A stretch of 64,000 nt of DNA from contig NZ_PJRT01000009.1 of NCBI RefSeq assembly GCF_002858935.1, positions 62,001-126,000 on the forward strand, given 5' to 3'. The stretch comes from Pantoea endophytica. Its GTDB lineage: Bacteria; Pseudomonadota; Gammaproteobacteria; Enterobacterales; Enterobacteriaceae. Below are positions 1 through 8,136 of the stretch, piece by piece. Numbering within the stretch: the stretch's first letter is position 1; every line of letters begins with the position of its first letter. Both the position numbers and the translations under genes were made by a program. Under the pieces are notes generated by a model, which was given only the letters and a program-made list of their open reading frames with translations, was not told the origin of the DNA and made no database searches.

Positions 1-440
1 AACCGGTGGCGGCGGCTAACCTGCACCTGACGCTGGCGTTTCTCGGCGAGGTCAGCGATGAGACGTCACGCAAGCTGCAGCTGCTGGCCTCACGCATCGA
101 ACAGCCCGGTTTTGCCCTCGATTTGGATGACGCCGGTCACTGGCCGCGTCCCGGCGTGGTGTGGCTCGGTTGTCAGCGGGCGCCGCGCGGATTACTGCAG
201 CTCGCCAGCCTACTGCGCGCACAAGCCGCACGTCATGGCTGCGCACAGAGCCCGCAGCCGTTTCATCCGCACGTCACGCTGTTGCGCCAAGCAGCGTCAC
301 AGATCGCGCTGCCGCCGCGCGGTTTTCACTGGCGCACCGATATCCGCCATTTTGCGCTGTTCGCTTCGAACGTGACGCGCGGCCGCACACGTTATCAGGC
401 GCTGGCCCGCTGGCCGCTACTATCATCCACAGGAGAGTAA
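1..440 (+). CDS. thpR: RNA 2',3'-cyclic phosphodiesterase, C-terminal part (5' end outside window)
   Basis: This is the 3' portion of a LigT/ThpR 2H phosphoesterase, which in E. coli hydrolyses 2',3'-cyclic phosphate ends of RNA (and can join tRNA half molecules in vitro). The reading frame is open to the window edge, so the N-terminus is missing. Both signature HxTx motifs of the 2H family are visible: HLTL near the start of the visible part and HVTL about 80 residues later. The tail with GRTRYQAL matches the enterobacterial protein. The stop codon directly abuts the sfsA ATG and its last bases contain the sfsA ribosome binding site (AGGAGA), so the two are translationally adjacent. The assignment is secure; only the start is unknown. 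Confidence 0.93.
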   Translation, partial: PVAAANLHLTLAFLGEVSDETSRKLQLLASRIEQPGFALDLDDAGHWPRPGVVWLGCQRAPRGLLQLASLLRAQAARHGCAQSPQPFHPHVTLLRQAASQIALPPRGFHWRTDIRHFALFASNVTRGRTRYQALARWPLLSSTGE

Positions 441-1145
441 ATGGAATTCGATCCGCCGCTTAAACCCGCCCGCTTGATTGCCCGTTACAAACGCTTTTTA
501 GCCGATGTGGTTACGCCAGAAGGTGAAACGCTGACCATTCACTGCGCCAATACCGGCGCGATGACCGGCTGCGCCACGCCGGGCGATACCGTGTGGTATT
601 CAACATCCAGCAGTGCCACGCGGAAATATCCGCACAGTTGGGAACTCACCGAGACCCAACAAGGCCACTGGATCTGCGTGAATACGCTGCGCGCCAATCA
701 GCTGGTGCGCGAGGCGCTGACGCTCGACACGATTCCGGAATTATCCGCTTACAGCCGCTGCCAGCCTGAAGTGAAATACGGCACGGAAAAAAGCCGAATT
801 GACTTCCTGCTGCAAGCGGATGGCCGATCCAACTGCTATATTGAAGTCAAGTCCGTCACCCTTTTACAAGCAGGTAAAGGCTATTTTCCGGATGCGGTGA
901 CGGCTCGTGGACAGAAACATCTGCGCGAATTGAGCACCATCGTGGCAGAAGGTCATCGAGCCGTTTTGTTGTTCGCAGTTCTGCATACGGGGATTGAGGA
1001 CGTTTCCCCGGCACGCCATATCGACGTGCACTACGCAGAACTACTGGAACAGGCGCAGCGTGGTGGTGTGGAAGTTTTGGCGTATCAAGCTCAAATTTCA
1101 CCGTTAAAGATATTACTTACGCAACCGATTAACGTAGCGTTGTAA
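441..1145 (+). CDS. sfsA: SfsA, sugar fermentation stimulation protein
   Basis: A 234-residue protein of the usual SfsA length. SfsA was named because its overexpression lets E. coli cya/crp mutants use maltose; it binds DNA and has a restriction-endonuclease-like fold, but its physiological role remains poorly defined. The sequence shows an N-terminal OB-like part ([17 protein letters not shown]) and a PD-(D/E)xK-like core with SRIDFLL followed by YIEVKSVTL around residues 115-140, the acidic/Lys signature expected for a nuclease fold. The ATG directly follows the thpR stop and is preceded by AGGAGA. The next gene, dksA, follows after 245 bases that probably carry its promoter. Confidence 0.95.
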   Translation: MEFDPPLKPARLIARYKRFLADVVTPEGETLTIHCANTGAMTGCATPGDTVWYSTSSSATRKYPHSWELTETQQGHWICVNTLRANQLVREALTLDTIPELSAYSRCQPEVKYGTEKSRIDFLLQADGRSNCYIEVKSVTLLQAGKGYFPDAVTARGQKHLRELSTIVAEGHRAVLLFAVLHTGIEDVSPARHIDVHYAELLEQAQRGGVEVLAYQAQISPLKILLTQPINVAL

Positions 1146-1390
1146 TATTTAAGGCAATTTGGTGTGATAGGAATGTTCTGGGCGAGGCGCTGAATACGCG
1201 ATTGTTCAGAGGCTTGTCAAGTAGTGGTCAGGAATAATTGCCAACCTTGATGGCTTCTGCTATTTATAGCGGCCTGTTTTTTTCCCTTTATGGGAATCGA
1301 TAAGCCCTAAATCGTTTAGGTTGCAGGCACACAGTCAACACATGCAACTTGACGTATCTAGGGAAGTGCGTGTTATCCAGGAGAAACAAC

Positions 1391-1846
1391 ATGCAAGAAG
1401 GGCAAAACCGTAAAACATCGTCCCTGAGTATCCTCGCCATCGCTGGAGTGGAGCCGTATCAGGTGAAACCGGGCGAAGAGTATATGAACGACGCCCAGCT
1501 AGGCCATTTCCGTAAGATTCTGGAAGCCTGGCGCAACCAACTTCGGGATGAAGTAGATCGCACTGTGTCACATATGCAGGACGAAGCTGCCAACTTCCCG
1601 GATCCGGTCGACCGTGCTGCGCAGGAAGAAGAGTTCAGCCTGGAATTGCGTAACCGCGATCGTGAGCGCAAACTCATTAAAAAGATTGAGAAAACGCTCA
1701 AGAAAGTGGATGACGACGATTTCGGTTACTGCGACTCCTGCGGTGTAGAAATTGGTATTCGCCGCCTTGAAGCGCGTCCGACTGCCGATCTCTGCATTGA
1801 CTGCAAAACGCTGGCAGAAATCCGCGAGAAGCAGATGGCTGGCTAA
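1391..1846 (+). CDS. dksA: RNA polymerase-binding transcription factor DksA
   Basis: A 151-residue protein, the same length as E. coli DksA, which binds the RNA polymerase secondary channel and with ppGpp inhibits stable-RNA promoters and activates amino-acid promoters. The coiled-coil tip motif DPVDRA, with the two conserved acidic residues, is present at about residues 71-76. The C-terminal four-cysteine zinc finger (CDSCG ... CIDC) lies at about 114-138. I chose the ATG opening [11 protein letters not shown], preceded by CCAGGAGAAACAAC. An in-frame start 42 bases upstream gives an extension unlike the family. gluQ follows 70 bases downstream, as in E. coli. Confidence 0.97.
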   Translation: MQEGQNRKTSSLSILAIAGVEPYQVKPGEEYMNDAQLGHFRKILEAWRNQLRDEVDRTVSHMQDEAANFPDPVDRAAQEEEFSLELRNRDRERKLIKKIEKTLKKVDDDDFGYCDSCGVEIGIRRLEARPTADLCIDCKTLAEIREKQMAG

Positions 1847-1916
1847 TGGCCGTAAGCAAATTGCTACCGCACAGCCGGGAAAATCCCTGTTTTCCCGACG
1901 TGCGGTACACTTCGTT

Positions 1917-2846
1917 ATGAATCCCTCAAACTGCATTGGGCGTTTCGCTCCCTCCCCTTCTGGTGACCTCCATTTTGGTTCGCTGATTGCTGCGTTAGGC
2001 AGTTACCTGAGTGCGCGCGCGCAACAGGGACGCTGGCTGGTGCGCATCGAAGATATCGATCCCCCGCGTGAAGTTCCCGGTGCCGCAACGCGTATTTTGC
2101 AGCAGCTGGAACATTATGGTCTTTACTGGGATGGCGACGTTTTATGGCAGTCACAGCGCCACGATGCCTATCGCGCCGCGCTAAGCTGGCTGCAAACGCA
2201 TCGACAAAGTTACTTCTGCACCTGCACGCGTAGCCGCATCCAGCAGCTGGGCGGTTTTTACGATGGTCACTGCCGCGATTTGCAGCTGCCGCCGGACAAC
2301 GCCGCGCTGCGCCTGCGTCAGCATGCGCCGGTTAGCGGCTTTGACGATCGCCTGCGTGGCCATTTACAGGCTGAAGCGCAGCTGGCGCAGGAAGATTTTA
2401 TTATCCATCGCCGTGATGGGCTGTTTGCCTACAATCTCGCGGTGGTGGTTGATGACCATTTTCAGGGCGTAACGGAAATCGTGCGCGGCGCGGATTTGAT
2501 TGAGCCCACGGTGCGCCAGATTGCGCTGTATCAGCAGTTTGCCTGGCCAGTGCCGGATTATCTGCATTTGCCGCTGGCGGTCAATCGCGATGGCAACAAG
2601 CTTTCCAAGCAGAATCATGCGCCCGCGCTGCCCGCTGGCGATGCGCGGCCGCTGCTGGTGCAGGCTTTACGCTTTCTTGGTCAGCCGGTTTCGGCTGGCT
2701 GGCAGGATGAATCGCTGGAAAGCCTGTTGAAACAGGCCGTCGCGCAGTGGAATATCCGCCTGATTCCGTTGCAGAACGGTCTTAAAGAGGATGAAACGAC
2801 ATCACCATTCCTAAATGGTTCTCAACAGGCTATGATTAGCCGCTGA
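1917..2846 (+). CDS. gluQ: Glutamyl-Q tRNA(Asp) synthetase
   Basis: A 309-residue truncated paralogue of glutamyl-tRNA synthetase. It activates glutamate and transfers it to the queuosine base of tRNA(Asp); it lacks the anticodon-binding domain of GltX. Visible features are the class I signature region [12 protein letters not shown] at residues 9-20, the zinc-binding region around CTCTR and DGHC (about 100-125), and a KMSKS-like KLSKQ near residue 228. The frame is open upstream into dksA, but the ATG beginning [16 protein letters not shown] fits family starts. The position directly after dksA is the conserved enterobacterial arrangement. Confidence 0.95.
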   Translation: MNPSNCIGRFAPSPSGDLHFGSLIAALGSYLSARAQQGRWLVRIEDIDPPREVPGAATRILQQLEHYGLYWDGDVLWQSQRHDAYRAALSWLQTHRQSYFCTCTRSRIQQLGGFYDGHCRDLQLPPDNAALRLRQHAPVSGFDDRLRGHLQAEAQLAQEDFIIHRRDGLFAYNLAVVVDDHFQGVTEIVRGADLIEPTVRQIALYQQFAWPVPDYLHLPLAVNRDGNKLSKQNHAPALPAGDARPLLVQALRFLGQPVSAGWQDESLESLLKQAVAQWNIRLIPLQNGLKEDETTSPFLNGSQQAMISR

Positions 2847-2884
2847 TTTTATTAACACCCTTTTTCTCACTGTCGAGGTGTCCC

Positions 2885-4297
2885 ATTTTTACCCGAGTCG
2901 CTAATTTTTGCCGGAGAGTCCTCAAGCGTGATGAGGAGGCGCCTGAAGAGGTGGAAGCTGAAAGTCCTGGTCAGATGACTGTCATTCCACGAGAAAGCCA
3001 CAACATCTCACGCAAAGATATCAGCGAAAACGCCCTCAAAGTGCTCTATCGCCTGAACAAAGCCGGATTCGAAGCCTACCTGGTTGGCGGCGGCGTGCGC
3101 GATTTGCTGCTCGGCAGCAAGCCGAAAGACTTTGATATCACCACCAACGCCACGCCTGAACAGATGCGCAAGCTGTTCCGCAACTGCCGTTTGGTGGGTC
3201 GTCGTTTTCGTCTGGCACATGTGATGTTCGGTCCGGAAGTGATCGAAGTCGCCACCTTCCGTGGTCATCATCATGAAGAGAGCGAAGAAGATCGCAACAG
3301 CTCGCAGCGCGGCCAGAACGGCATGCTGCTGCGCGACAACATTTTCGGCAGCATTGAAGACGATGCCCAACGCCGCGATCTCACCATCAACAGCCTCTAT
3401 TACAGCGTGGCCGATTTCACCGTACGTGATTACGTCGGTGGCTTGCACGATTTGCACGAAGGCATCATTCGCATGATTGGCGATCCGGAAACGCGCTACC
3501 GCGAAGATCCGGTGCGCATGCTGCGTGTGGTGCGCTTCGCTGCCAAGCTGCAGATGCGTATCGCGGCAGAAACGGCCGAGCCGATCCCGCGTCTGGCGAC
3601 GCTGCTGAATGACATTCCGCCGGCGCGCATGTTTGAAGAGTCACTCAAGCTGCTGCAGGCCGGTTACGGCTACCGCACCTATCAGATGATGCGTGAATAT
3701 CAGCTGTTCCAGCCGCTGTTCCCGATGCTGACGCGCGGTTTCACCGCCGAAAGCGACAGCCTGATGGAGCGTATGCTGGCGCAGGTTCTGAAAAATACGG
3801 ATACCCGCTTGCAAAATGATATGCGCGTCAATCCGGCCTTCCTGTTTGCCGCAATGTTCTGGTATCCGCAGCTGGAATCCGCCGAACGCATTGCGCAGGA
3901 AAGCGGCCTGACTTATTACGATGCTTTCGCCTTGTCGATGAACGAAACGCTTGATGAAGCCTGCCGCGCGCTGGCGATTCCCAAACGTATCACCACGCTG
4001 ATTCGTGATATCTGGCAGCTGCAGCTGCGCATGTCGCGTCGTCACGGCAAACGTGCGTGGAAGCTGATGGAGCATCCTAAGTTCCGTGCCGCTTACGATT
4101 TGATGGCGCTGCGTGCCGACGTGGAAAACAATCCTGAGCTGCAAAAGCTGACGCATTGGTGGGGCGAGTTCCAGGCGGCGGCACCGGTGCAGCAGAAAAC
4201 CATGATGACCACGCTGGGCGACGATCCGGCCCCGCGCCGTAAACCGCGCCGTCCGCGTCGCCGTCCAACCGGGCCTCGCACAAACAGTCCGCAATGA
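2885..4297 (+). CDS. pcnB: Poly(A) polymerase I, apparent AUU start
   Basis: PcnB adds poly(A) tails to RNA 3' ends and promotes decay of RNAs, including plasmid antisense RNAs. The nucleotidyltransferase signature [12 protein letters not shown] and the catalytic DFD are at the N-terminus; the ERhead/poly(A)-binding part follows, and the C-terminus is strongly basic ([11 protein letters not shown]). Homology to the E. coli N-terminus ([12 protein letters not shown]) begins at an ATT codon at 2885, with GAGGTG six bases upstream, and no ATG/GTG/TTG lies at that position. E. coli pcnB is known to use an AUU start, so I place the start here, giving 470 residues. Conventional calls would start at GTG 2951 or ATG 2984. 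The stop overlaps the folK start by four bases. Confidence 0.9.
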   Translation: MFTRVANFCRRVLKRDEEAPEEVEAESPGQMTVIPRESHNISRKDISENALKVLYRLNKAGFEAYLVGGGVRDLLLGSKPKDFDITTNATPEQMRKLFRNCRLVGRRFRLAHVMFGPEVIEVATFRGHHHEESEEDRNSSQRGQNGMLLRDNIFGSIEDDAQRRDLTINSLYYSVADFTVRDYVGGLHDLHEGIIRMIGDPETRYREDPVRMLRVVRFAAKLQMRIAAETAEPIPRLATLLNDIPPARMFEESLKLLQAGYGYRTYQMMREYQLFQPLFPMLTRGFTAESDSLMERMLAQVLKNTDTRLQNDMRVNPAFLFAAMFWYPQLESAERIAQESGLTYYDAFALSMNETLDEACRALAIPKRITTLIRDIWQLQLRMSRRHGKRAWKLMEHPKFRAAYDLMALRADVENNPELQKLTHWWGEFQAAAPVQQKTMMTTLGDDPAPRRKPRRPRRRPTGPRTNSPQ

Positions 4298-4779
4298 CCC
4301 GCGTTTACCTCGCTTTAGGCAGTAATCTGGCCGATCCGCTGCATCAGGTTGATGCAGCGTTGGCCGCGCTCAATGCCATTCCGCATACCTCGCGCATCGC
4401 CACATCTTCCCTGTATCGCACGCCGCCGTACGGCCCGCCGGATCAGCCTGATTACCTCAATGCGGTGGTGGCGCTGGAAACCGCGCTGGACGCTGAGGCG
4501 CTGCTCGATCATTCCCAGCGCATTGAGCTGCAACACGGTCGCGTGCGCAAAGCTGAACGCTGGGGACCGCGCACGCTGGATCTCGATATCATGCTGTTTG
4601 GCAACCAGACCATTAACACGCCGCGCCTGACCGTGCCGCACTACGACATGCACAATCGCGCTTTTATGCTGGTGCCGCTGCTGGAAATTGCCCCGCAATT
4701 GTCGCTGCCGAATGGACAAGCCTTATCTGTGATTCTTGCCACCCTGGATCGCAGCGCTATCCGTTTGTGGTCTGAGTAA
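4294..4779 (+). CDS. folK: 2-amino-4-hydroxy-6-hydroxymethyldihydropteridine pyrophosphokinase
   Basis: A 161-residue HPPK that transfers pyrophosphate from ATP to 6-hydroxymethyl-dihydropterin in folate synthesis. The family signature is clear: [16 protein letters not shown] at about residues 88-103, containing the catalytic Arg and the Mg-binding DLD pair, after an N-terminal VYLALGSNL. The ATG overlaps the pcnB stop (ATGA), indicating translational coupling. In E. coli a yad fimbrial cluster separates folK from panB. Here panB follows after only 42 bases, so this locus lacks that cluster at this position. Confidence 0.96.
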   Translation: MTRVYLALGSNLADPLHQVDAALAALNAIPHTSRIATSSLYRTPPYGPPDQPDYLNAVVALETALDAEALLDHSQRIELQHGRVRKAERWGPRTLDLDIMLFGNQTINTPRLTVPHYDMHNRAFMLVPLLEIAPQLSLPNGQALSVILATLDRSAIRLWSE

Positions 4780-4821
4780 GCCGTAGTACACTGCGCGCAT
4801 CAGAAAACTCTGGAGCGTGTG

Positions 4822-5616
4822 ATGAAACCAACAACCCTCTCCCATTTACGCCAACTCAAAACCAGCGGGCGCAAATTTGCCACGCTGACGGCGTACGACT
4901 TCAGTTTTGCCCGCCTGTTTGCCGATGAAGGCATTCAGGTAATGCTGATTGGCGATTCGCTCGGCATGACCGTGCAGGGCCATGAATCGACCTTGCCGGT
5001 CACCGTGGACGATATCGCCTATCACACCGCCGCCGTGCGCCGTGGCGCACCGCTGGCGCTGCTGATGGCCGATCTGCCGTTTATGAGTTACGCCACGCCA
5101 GAACAGACGTTTACTAACGCCGCACAGCTGATGCGCGCGGGCGCCAATATGGTGAAGCTGGAAGGCGGCGAGTGGCTGGCGGAAACCGTGCGTATGCTAA
5201 CCGAGCGCGCCGTCCCGGTGTGCGGCCATTTGGGCCTGACGCCGCAGTCGGTGAACATCTTCGGTGGCTATAAAGTACAGGGCCGCGATGAAGCCGCCGC
5301 TGAACGTCTGCTGGCCGATGCGCTGGCGCTGGAAGCCGCCGGTATGCAGCTGCTGGTGCTGGAGTGCGTGCCGGTGGCGCTGGCGGAACGCGTTACGAAA
5401 GCGCTGTCGGTGCCGGTGATCGGCATCGGCGCGGGCAACGTCACTGACGGCCAGATTCTGGTGATGCACGACGCCTTTGGCATTACCGGCGGTCACATTC
5501 CCAAATTTGCCAAAAATTTCCTCGCAGAAACCGGCGACATTCGTGCAGCGATTCGCCACTATATCGCCGACGTTGAAGCGGGCCTCTATCCAGCCGCTGA
5601 ACACAGTTTCCAGTAA
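4822..5616 (+). CDS. panB: 3-methyl-2-oxobutanoate hydroxymethyltransferase
   Basis: A 264-residue ketopantoate hydroxymethyltransferase, identical in length to E. coli PanB. It makes ketopantoate from 2-oxoisovalerate and 5,10-methylene-tetrahydrofolate, the first pantothenate step. The TIM-barrel signature motifs are present: [10 protein letters not shown], the Mg-binding [13 protein letters not shown], and [21 protein letters not shown] immediately upstream (4819) is in frame, but the ATG at 4822 gives the family start [10 protein letters not shown] with TGGAG seven bases before. panC follows 15 bases later, in the same operon. Confidence 0.97.
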   Translation: MKPTTLSHLRQLKTSGRKFATLTAYDFSFARLFADEGIQVMLIGDSLGMTVQGHESTLPVTVDDIAYHTAAVRRGAPLALLMADLPFMSYATPEQTFTNAAQLMRAGANMVKLEGGEWLAETVRMLTERAVPVCGHLGLTPQSVNIFGGYKVQGRDEAAAERLLADALALEAAGMQLLVLECVPVALAERVTKALSVPVIGIGAGNVTDGQILVMHDAFGITGGHIPKFAKNFLAETGDIRAAIRHYIADVEAGLYPAAEHSFQ

Positions 5617-5631
5617 ATCAGGAGATTTGCA

Positions 5632-6486
5632 GTGCTGATCATTGAAACACTGCCGATGCTGCGTCGTGAGATTCGTCGCTGGCGTCAGGCAGGTAAACGT
5701 ATTGCGCTGGTGCCCACCATGGGCAACCTGCACGACGGTCATCTGACGTTGGTCGATGAAGCGCGCGAGCGCGCTGACGTTGTAGTGGTCTCGATTTTCG
5801 TCAATCCGATGCAGTTTGATCGTCCCGACGATTTAGCGCGCTATCCGCGCACGCTGCAGGACGACTGCGAGAAGCTGAATCGTCATAGCGTGGATCTGGT
5901 GTTTGCGCCCGCGCCCGCCGATGTCTATCCCAAAGGCCTGGATAGCCAAACCTTTGTGGAAGTGCCGGGTTTATCATCGCTGCTGGAAGGCGCCAGCCGT
6001 CCGGGACACTTCCGCGGCGTCTCCACCATCGTCAGCAAACTGTTTAATCTGGTGCAGCCAGATATCGCCTGCTTCGGCGAGAAGGATTTCCAGCAGCTGG
6101 CGATTATCCGCAAGATGGTGGCGGATATGGGCTTCGATATCGAGATTGTGGGCGTGCCAACGGTACGCGCAAAAGATGGCCTGGCGTTGAGTTCGCGCAA
6201 TGGCTATCTCACCGCCGACGAGCGTAATATTGCAGCCGGTCTTAGCCAGGTGATGAACAGCATGGCCGAACGTCTGAGCAACGGCGAGCGCCATGTTGAA
6301 GAGATTATCGAGCAAGCGGAAGTGGCGTTGCGTGAGAAGGGTTTCCGTCCGGATGGACTGGCGATTTGCGATGCCGAAACCTTACAAGCGCTGAACGTGG
6401 ACAGCCAGCGCGCGGTGATTTTGATGGCCGCATGGCTCGGCAATGCGCGTCTGATTGATAATCAGCAAGTGGATCTGACGGAGTAG
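5632..6486 (+). CDS. panC: Pantothenate synthetase
   Basis: A 284-residue pantoate-beta-alanine ligase that condenses pantoate and beta-alanine with ATP. The nucleotidyltransferase signature MGNLHDGH is at residues 30-37, FGEKDFQQL around 148, and the KMSKS-equivalent [11 protein letters not shown] around 183-193. The start codon is GTG, preceded by AGGAG with seven bases spacing; this gives the conserved MLIIETLP N-terminus. It lies between panB and panD in a compact cluster for the same pathway. Confidence 0.97.
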   Translation: MLIIETLPMLRREIRRWRQAGKRIALVPTMGNLHDGHLTLVDEARERADVVVVSIFVNPMQFDRPDDLARYPRTLQDDCEKLNRHSVDLVFAPAPADVYPKGLDSQTFVEVPGLSSLLEGASRPGHFRGVSTIVSKLFNLVQPDIACFGEKDFQQLAIIRKMVADMGFDIEIVGVPTVRAKDGLALSSRNGYLTADERNIAAGLSQVMNSMAERLSNGERHVEEIIEQAEVALREKGFRPDGLAICDAETLQALNVDSQRAVILMAAWLGNARLIDNQQVDLTE

Positions 6487-6527
6487 TTTTCCGTTGTTTA
6501 TTGGCAGCTTAACAAGGTTAGACAGTT

Positions 6528-6908
6528 ATGATTCGCACCGTACTTCAAGGCAAACTGCATCGCGTTAAAGTCACTCAGGCAGATTTGCATTACGAAGGTT
6601 CCTGCGCCATTGACCAGGATTTCCTCGACGCCTCCGGCATTCTGCAATACGAAGCCATCGACATTTACAACGTCACCAACGGCCAGCGTTTTTCCACCTA
6701 CGCGATTGCCGCTGAACGTGGCTCGAAGATCATCTCAGTCAACGGTGCCGCCGCACGCTGCGCCTGCGTTGGTGACATCATGATCATCTGCTCTTACGTG
6801 CAGGTCGAAGATGAAGTCGCACGCAGCTGGCAGCCGAAAGTTGCCTACTTCGAAGGCGATAACGAAATGAAGCGCCTCGCTAAGGCGTTACCAGTTCAGG
6901 TCGCCTAA
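6528..6908 (+). CDS. panD: Aspartate 1-decarboxylase proenzyme
   Basis: A 126-residue pyruvoyl enzyme precursor that supplies beta-alanine for pantothenate. The self-cleavage site Gly24-Ser25 is visible in HYEGSCAID; Ser25 becomes the pyruvoyl group. The conserved [10 protein letters not shown] and the chain end at [12 protein letters not shown] match the enterobacterial enzyme. All three pan genes are contiguous and co-directional, unlike K-12 where yadD lies between panC and panD. A hairpin terminator follows directly. Confidence 0.97.
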   Translation: MIRTVLQGKLHRVKVTQADLHYEGSCAIDQDFLDASGILQYEAIDIYNVTNGQRFSTYAIAAERGSKIISVNGAAARCACVGDIMIICSYVQVEDEVARSWQPKVAYFEGDNEMKRLAKALPVQVA

Positions 6909-6914
6909 ACTCAG

Positions 6915-6940
6915 GGGCGCCCAAAGCGGCGCCCTTTTCC
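6915..6940 (+). terminator. Rho-independent terminator after panD
   Basis: A seven-base perfect stem (GGGCGCC at 6915-6921, GGCGCCC at 6928-6934) with a six-base loop is followed by TTTT. It lies seven bases after the panD stop, between the convergent pan operon and the fimbrial cluster. Confidence 0.8.
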
Positions 6941-6962
6941 GATTCCCACAACCCGCAGCCTG

Positions 6963-8111
6963 CTACGGAATGCCGGTTTCGACTTTAAATTCCAGCCTCA
7001 GCGTGCCTGAGTACTGACCCGCCGCCTTAGTCGCGTGATCAAAGGCCGGCGTCGATAAGCGTAATCGTCCCAGCGTACAGGCCACCGGAACATTGATTCC
7101 CGGCAACATCACCAAGCGGTAGTCACCGTAGTCGTTACGGGGAATGACCAGCGCGGACTGGTTAGTGAATTGACGCGTCATGCCATTCCATTCCACGAAT
7201 GCCTGAAAATCGATACGCTGGCTTTTATCCGTGTTCAAAGCGCCTTGTTTAATAATCGTGAAATCGGTACTGCTGCGATCGGGCAACATTACGCCATCAG
7301 AGAGCGTTAACTGCAGAGATTGACTGTTGGCGCCATAACCATCGTACATGCACATATCCAGATAGCTGTGGCCTGCGCCCGCCATATTTTTTCCCGTATC
7401 ACGCAAGTTAAGCGCCATACGCGGCGTAGCGGTATGAAACGCGGGAAAATAGAGTTGCGCCGCATTGTCATCGATATTCAATTGGATATTTACGCGCCAT
7501 TCCGCGGCTTTTTGAAACGGCTCTCCCTGCATCACATTTATTTTTAAATCGGCTTCCCATATGCCGCCGCTGGGCAACAGCGCGAGCTGATCTGCACTGA
7601 TATAGACGCTCAGGCCCGATCCCTGGCGCAGATAGCCGCCACAGTTGGGCGAGAACTTATCGTTAATGGCATAGTGTTCATGGGTAAAATAGCCTCCGGT
7701 GCAGCGTGCAGCCTCGCCACGCCCATAAGGCTGCCGGTAAGCGATCAATTTCAGATTGACGCTATTTTTCGTTTTACGCTCAGTGAAAGTTAATACGATT
7801 TCAGATTCCGCTTCGCCGCCAGAATATTTCGCGCTCGTTTCACATGCCCCGTGCTGCGGATCAGTTGATGAGTCGCACAAATAGGTGCCATAGCCCCAGC
7901 GCCGGGCATCATCCACCTTCCAGCCAGCAATTTCGCGTACAAAAATATCAATTTTGCTTGGTAGTTTTTGTTTGGATACAGCGGCGGTGACAATTTTATT
8001 AATATCACTCGCTTCCTGATCGGCATGGGCCATCGGCGTGATTAACATCGTGCCGCATATTATTATGCCTACCCACTTATATATGCGTGAGCTCAGGGTT
8101 AAAAAGTGCAT
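6963..8111 (-). CDS. CS1/CFA-I-type fimbrial tip adhesin (CooD/CfaE-like)
   Basis: A 382-residue secreted protein, probably the minor tip subunit of the pilus. The N-terminus is a long signal peptide ending near MAHA (about residue 30). The following block, with GYGTYLCDSSTDP and CETSAKYSGG, resembles the adhesin domain of CfaE/CooD, including paired cysteines. The C-terminal half ends in a beta-rich pilin-like domain (GTLRLEFKVETG). In CS1-type operons the last gene encodes the tip adhesin and is similar in size (about 360 residues); here it is also last, 25 bases after the usher. The receptor cannot be deduced. The family call is by my recognition and gene order, not by a search. Confidence 0.78.
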   Translation of the reverse strand: MHFLTLSSRIYKWVGIIICGTMLITPMAHADQEASDINKIVTAAVSKQKLPSKIDIFVREIAGWKVDDARRWGYGTYLCDSSTDPQHGACETSAKYSGGEAESEIVLTFTERKTKNSVNLKLIAYRQPYGRGEAARCTGGYFTHEHYAINDKFSPNCGGYLRQGSGLSVYISADQLALLPSGGIWEADLKINVMQGEPFQKAAEWRVNIQLNIDDNAAQLYFPAFHTATPRMALNLRDTGKNMAGAGHSYLDMCMYDGYGANSQSLQLTLSDGVMLPDRSSTDFTIIKQGALNTDKSQRIDFQAFVEWNGMTRQFTNQSALVIPRNDYGDYRLVMLPGINVPVACTLGRLRLSTPAFDHATKAAGQYSGTLRLEFKVETGIP

Positions 8112-8136
8112 TGTTTGTCACTCGCTTTTGAAGCCA

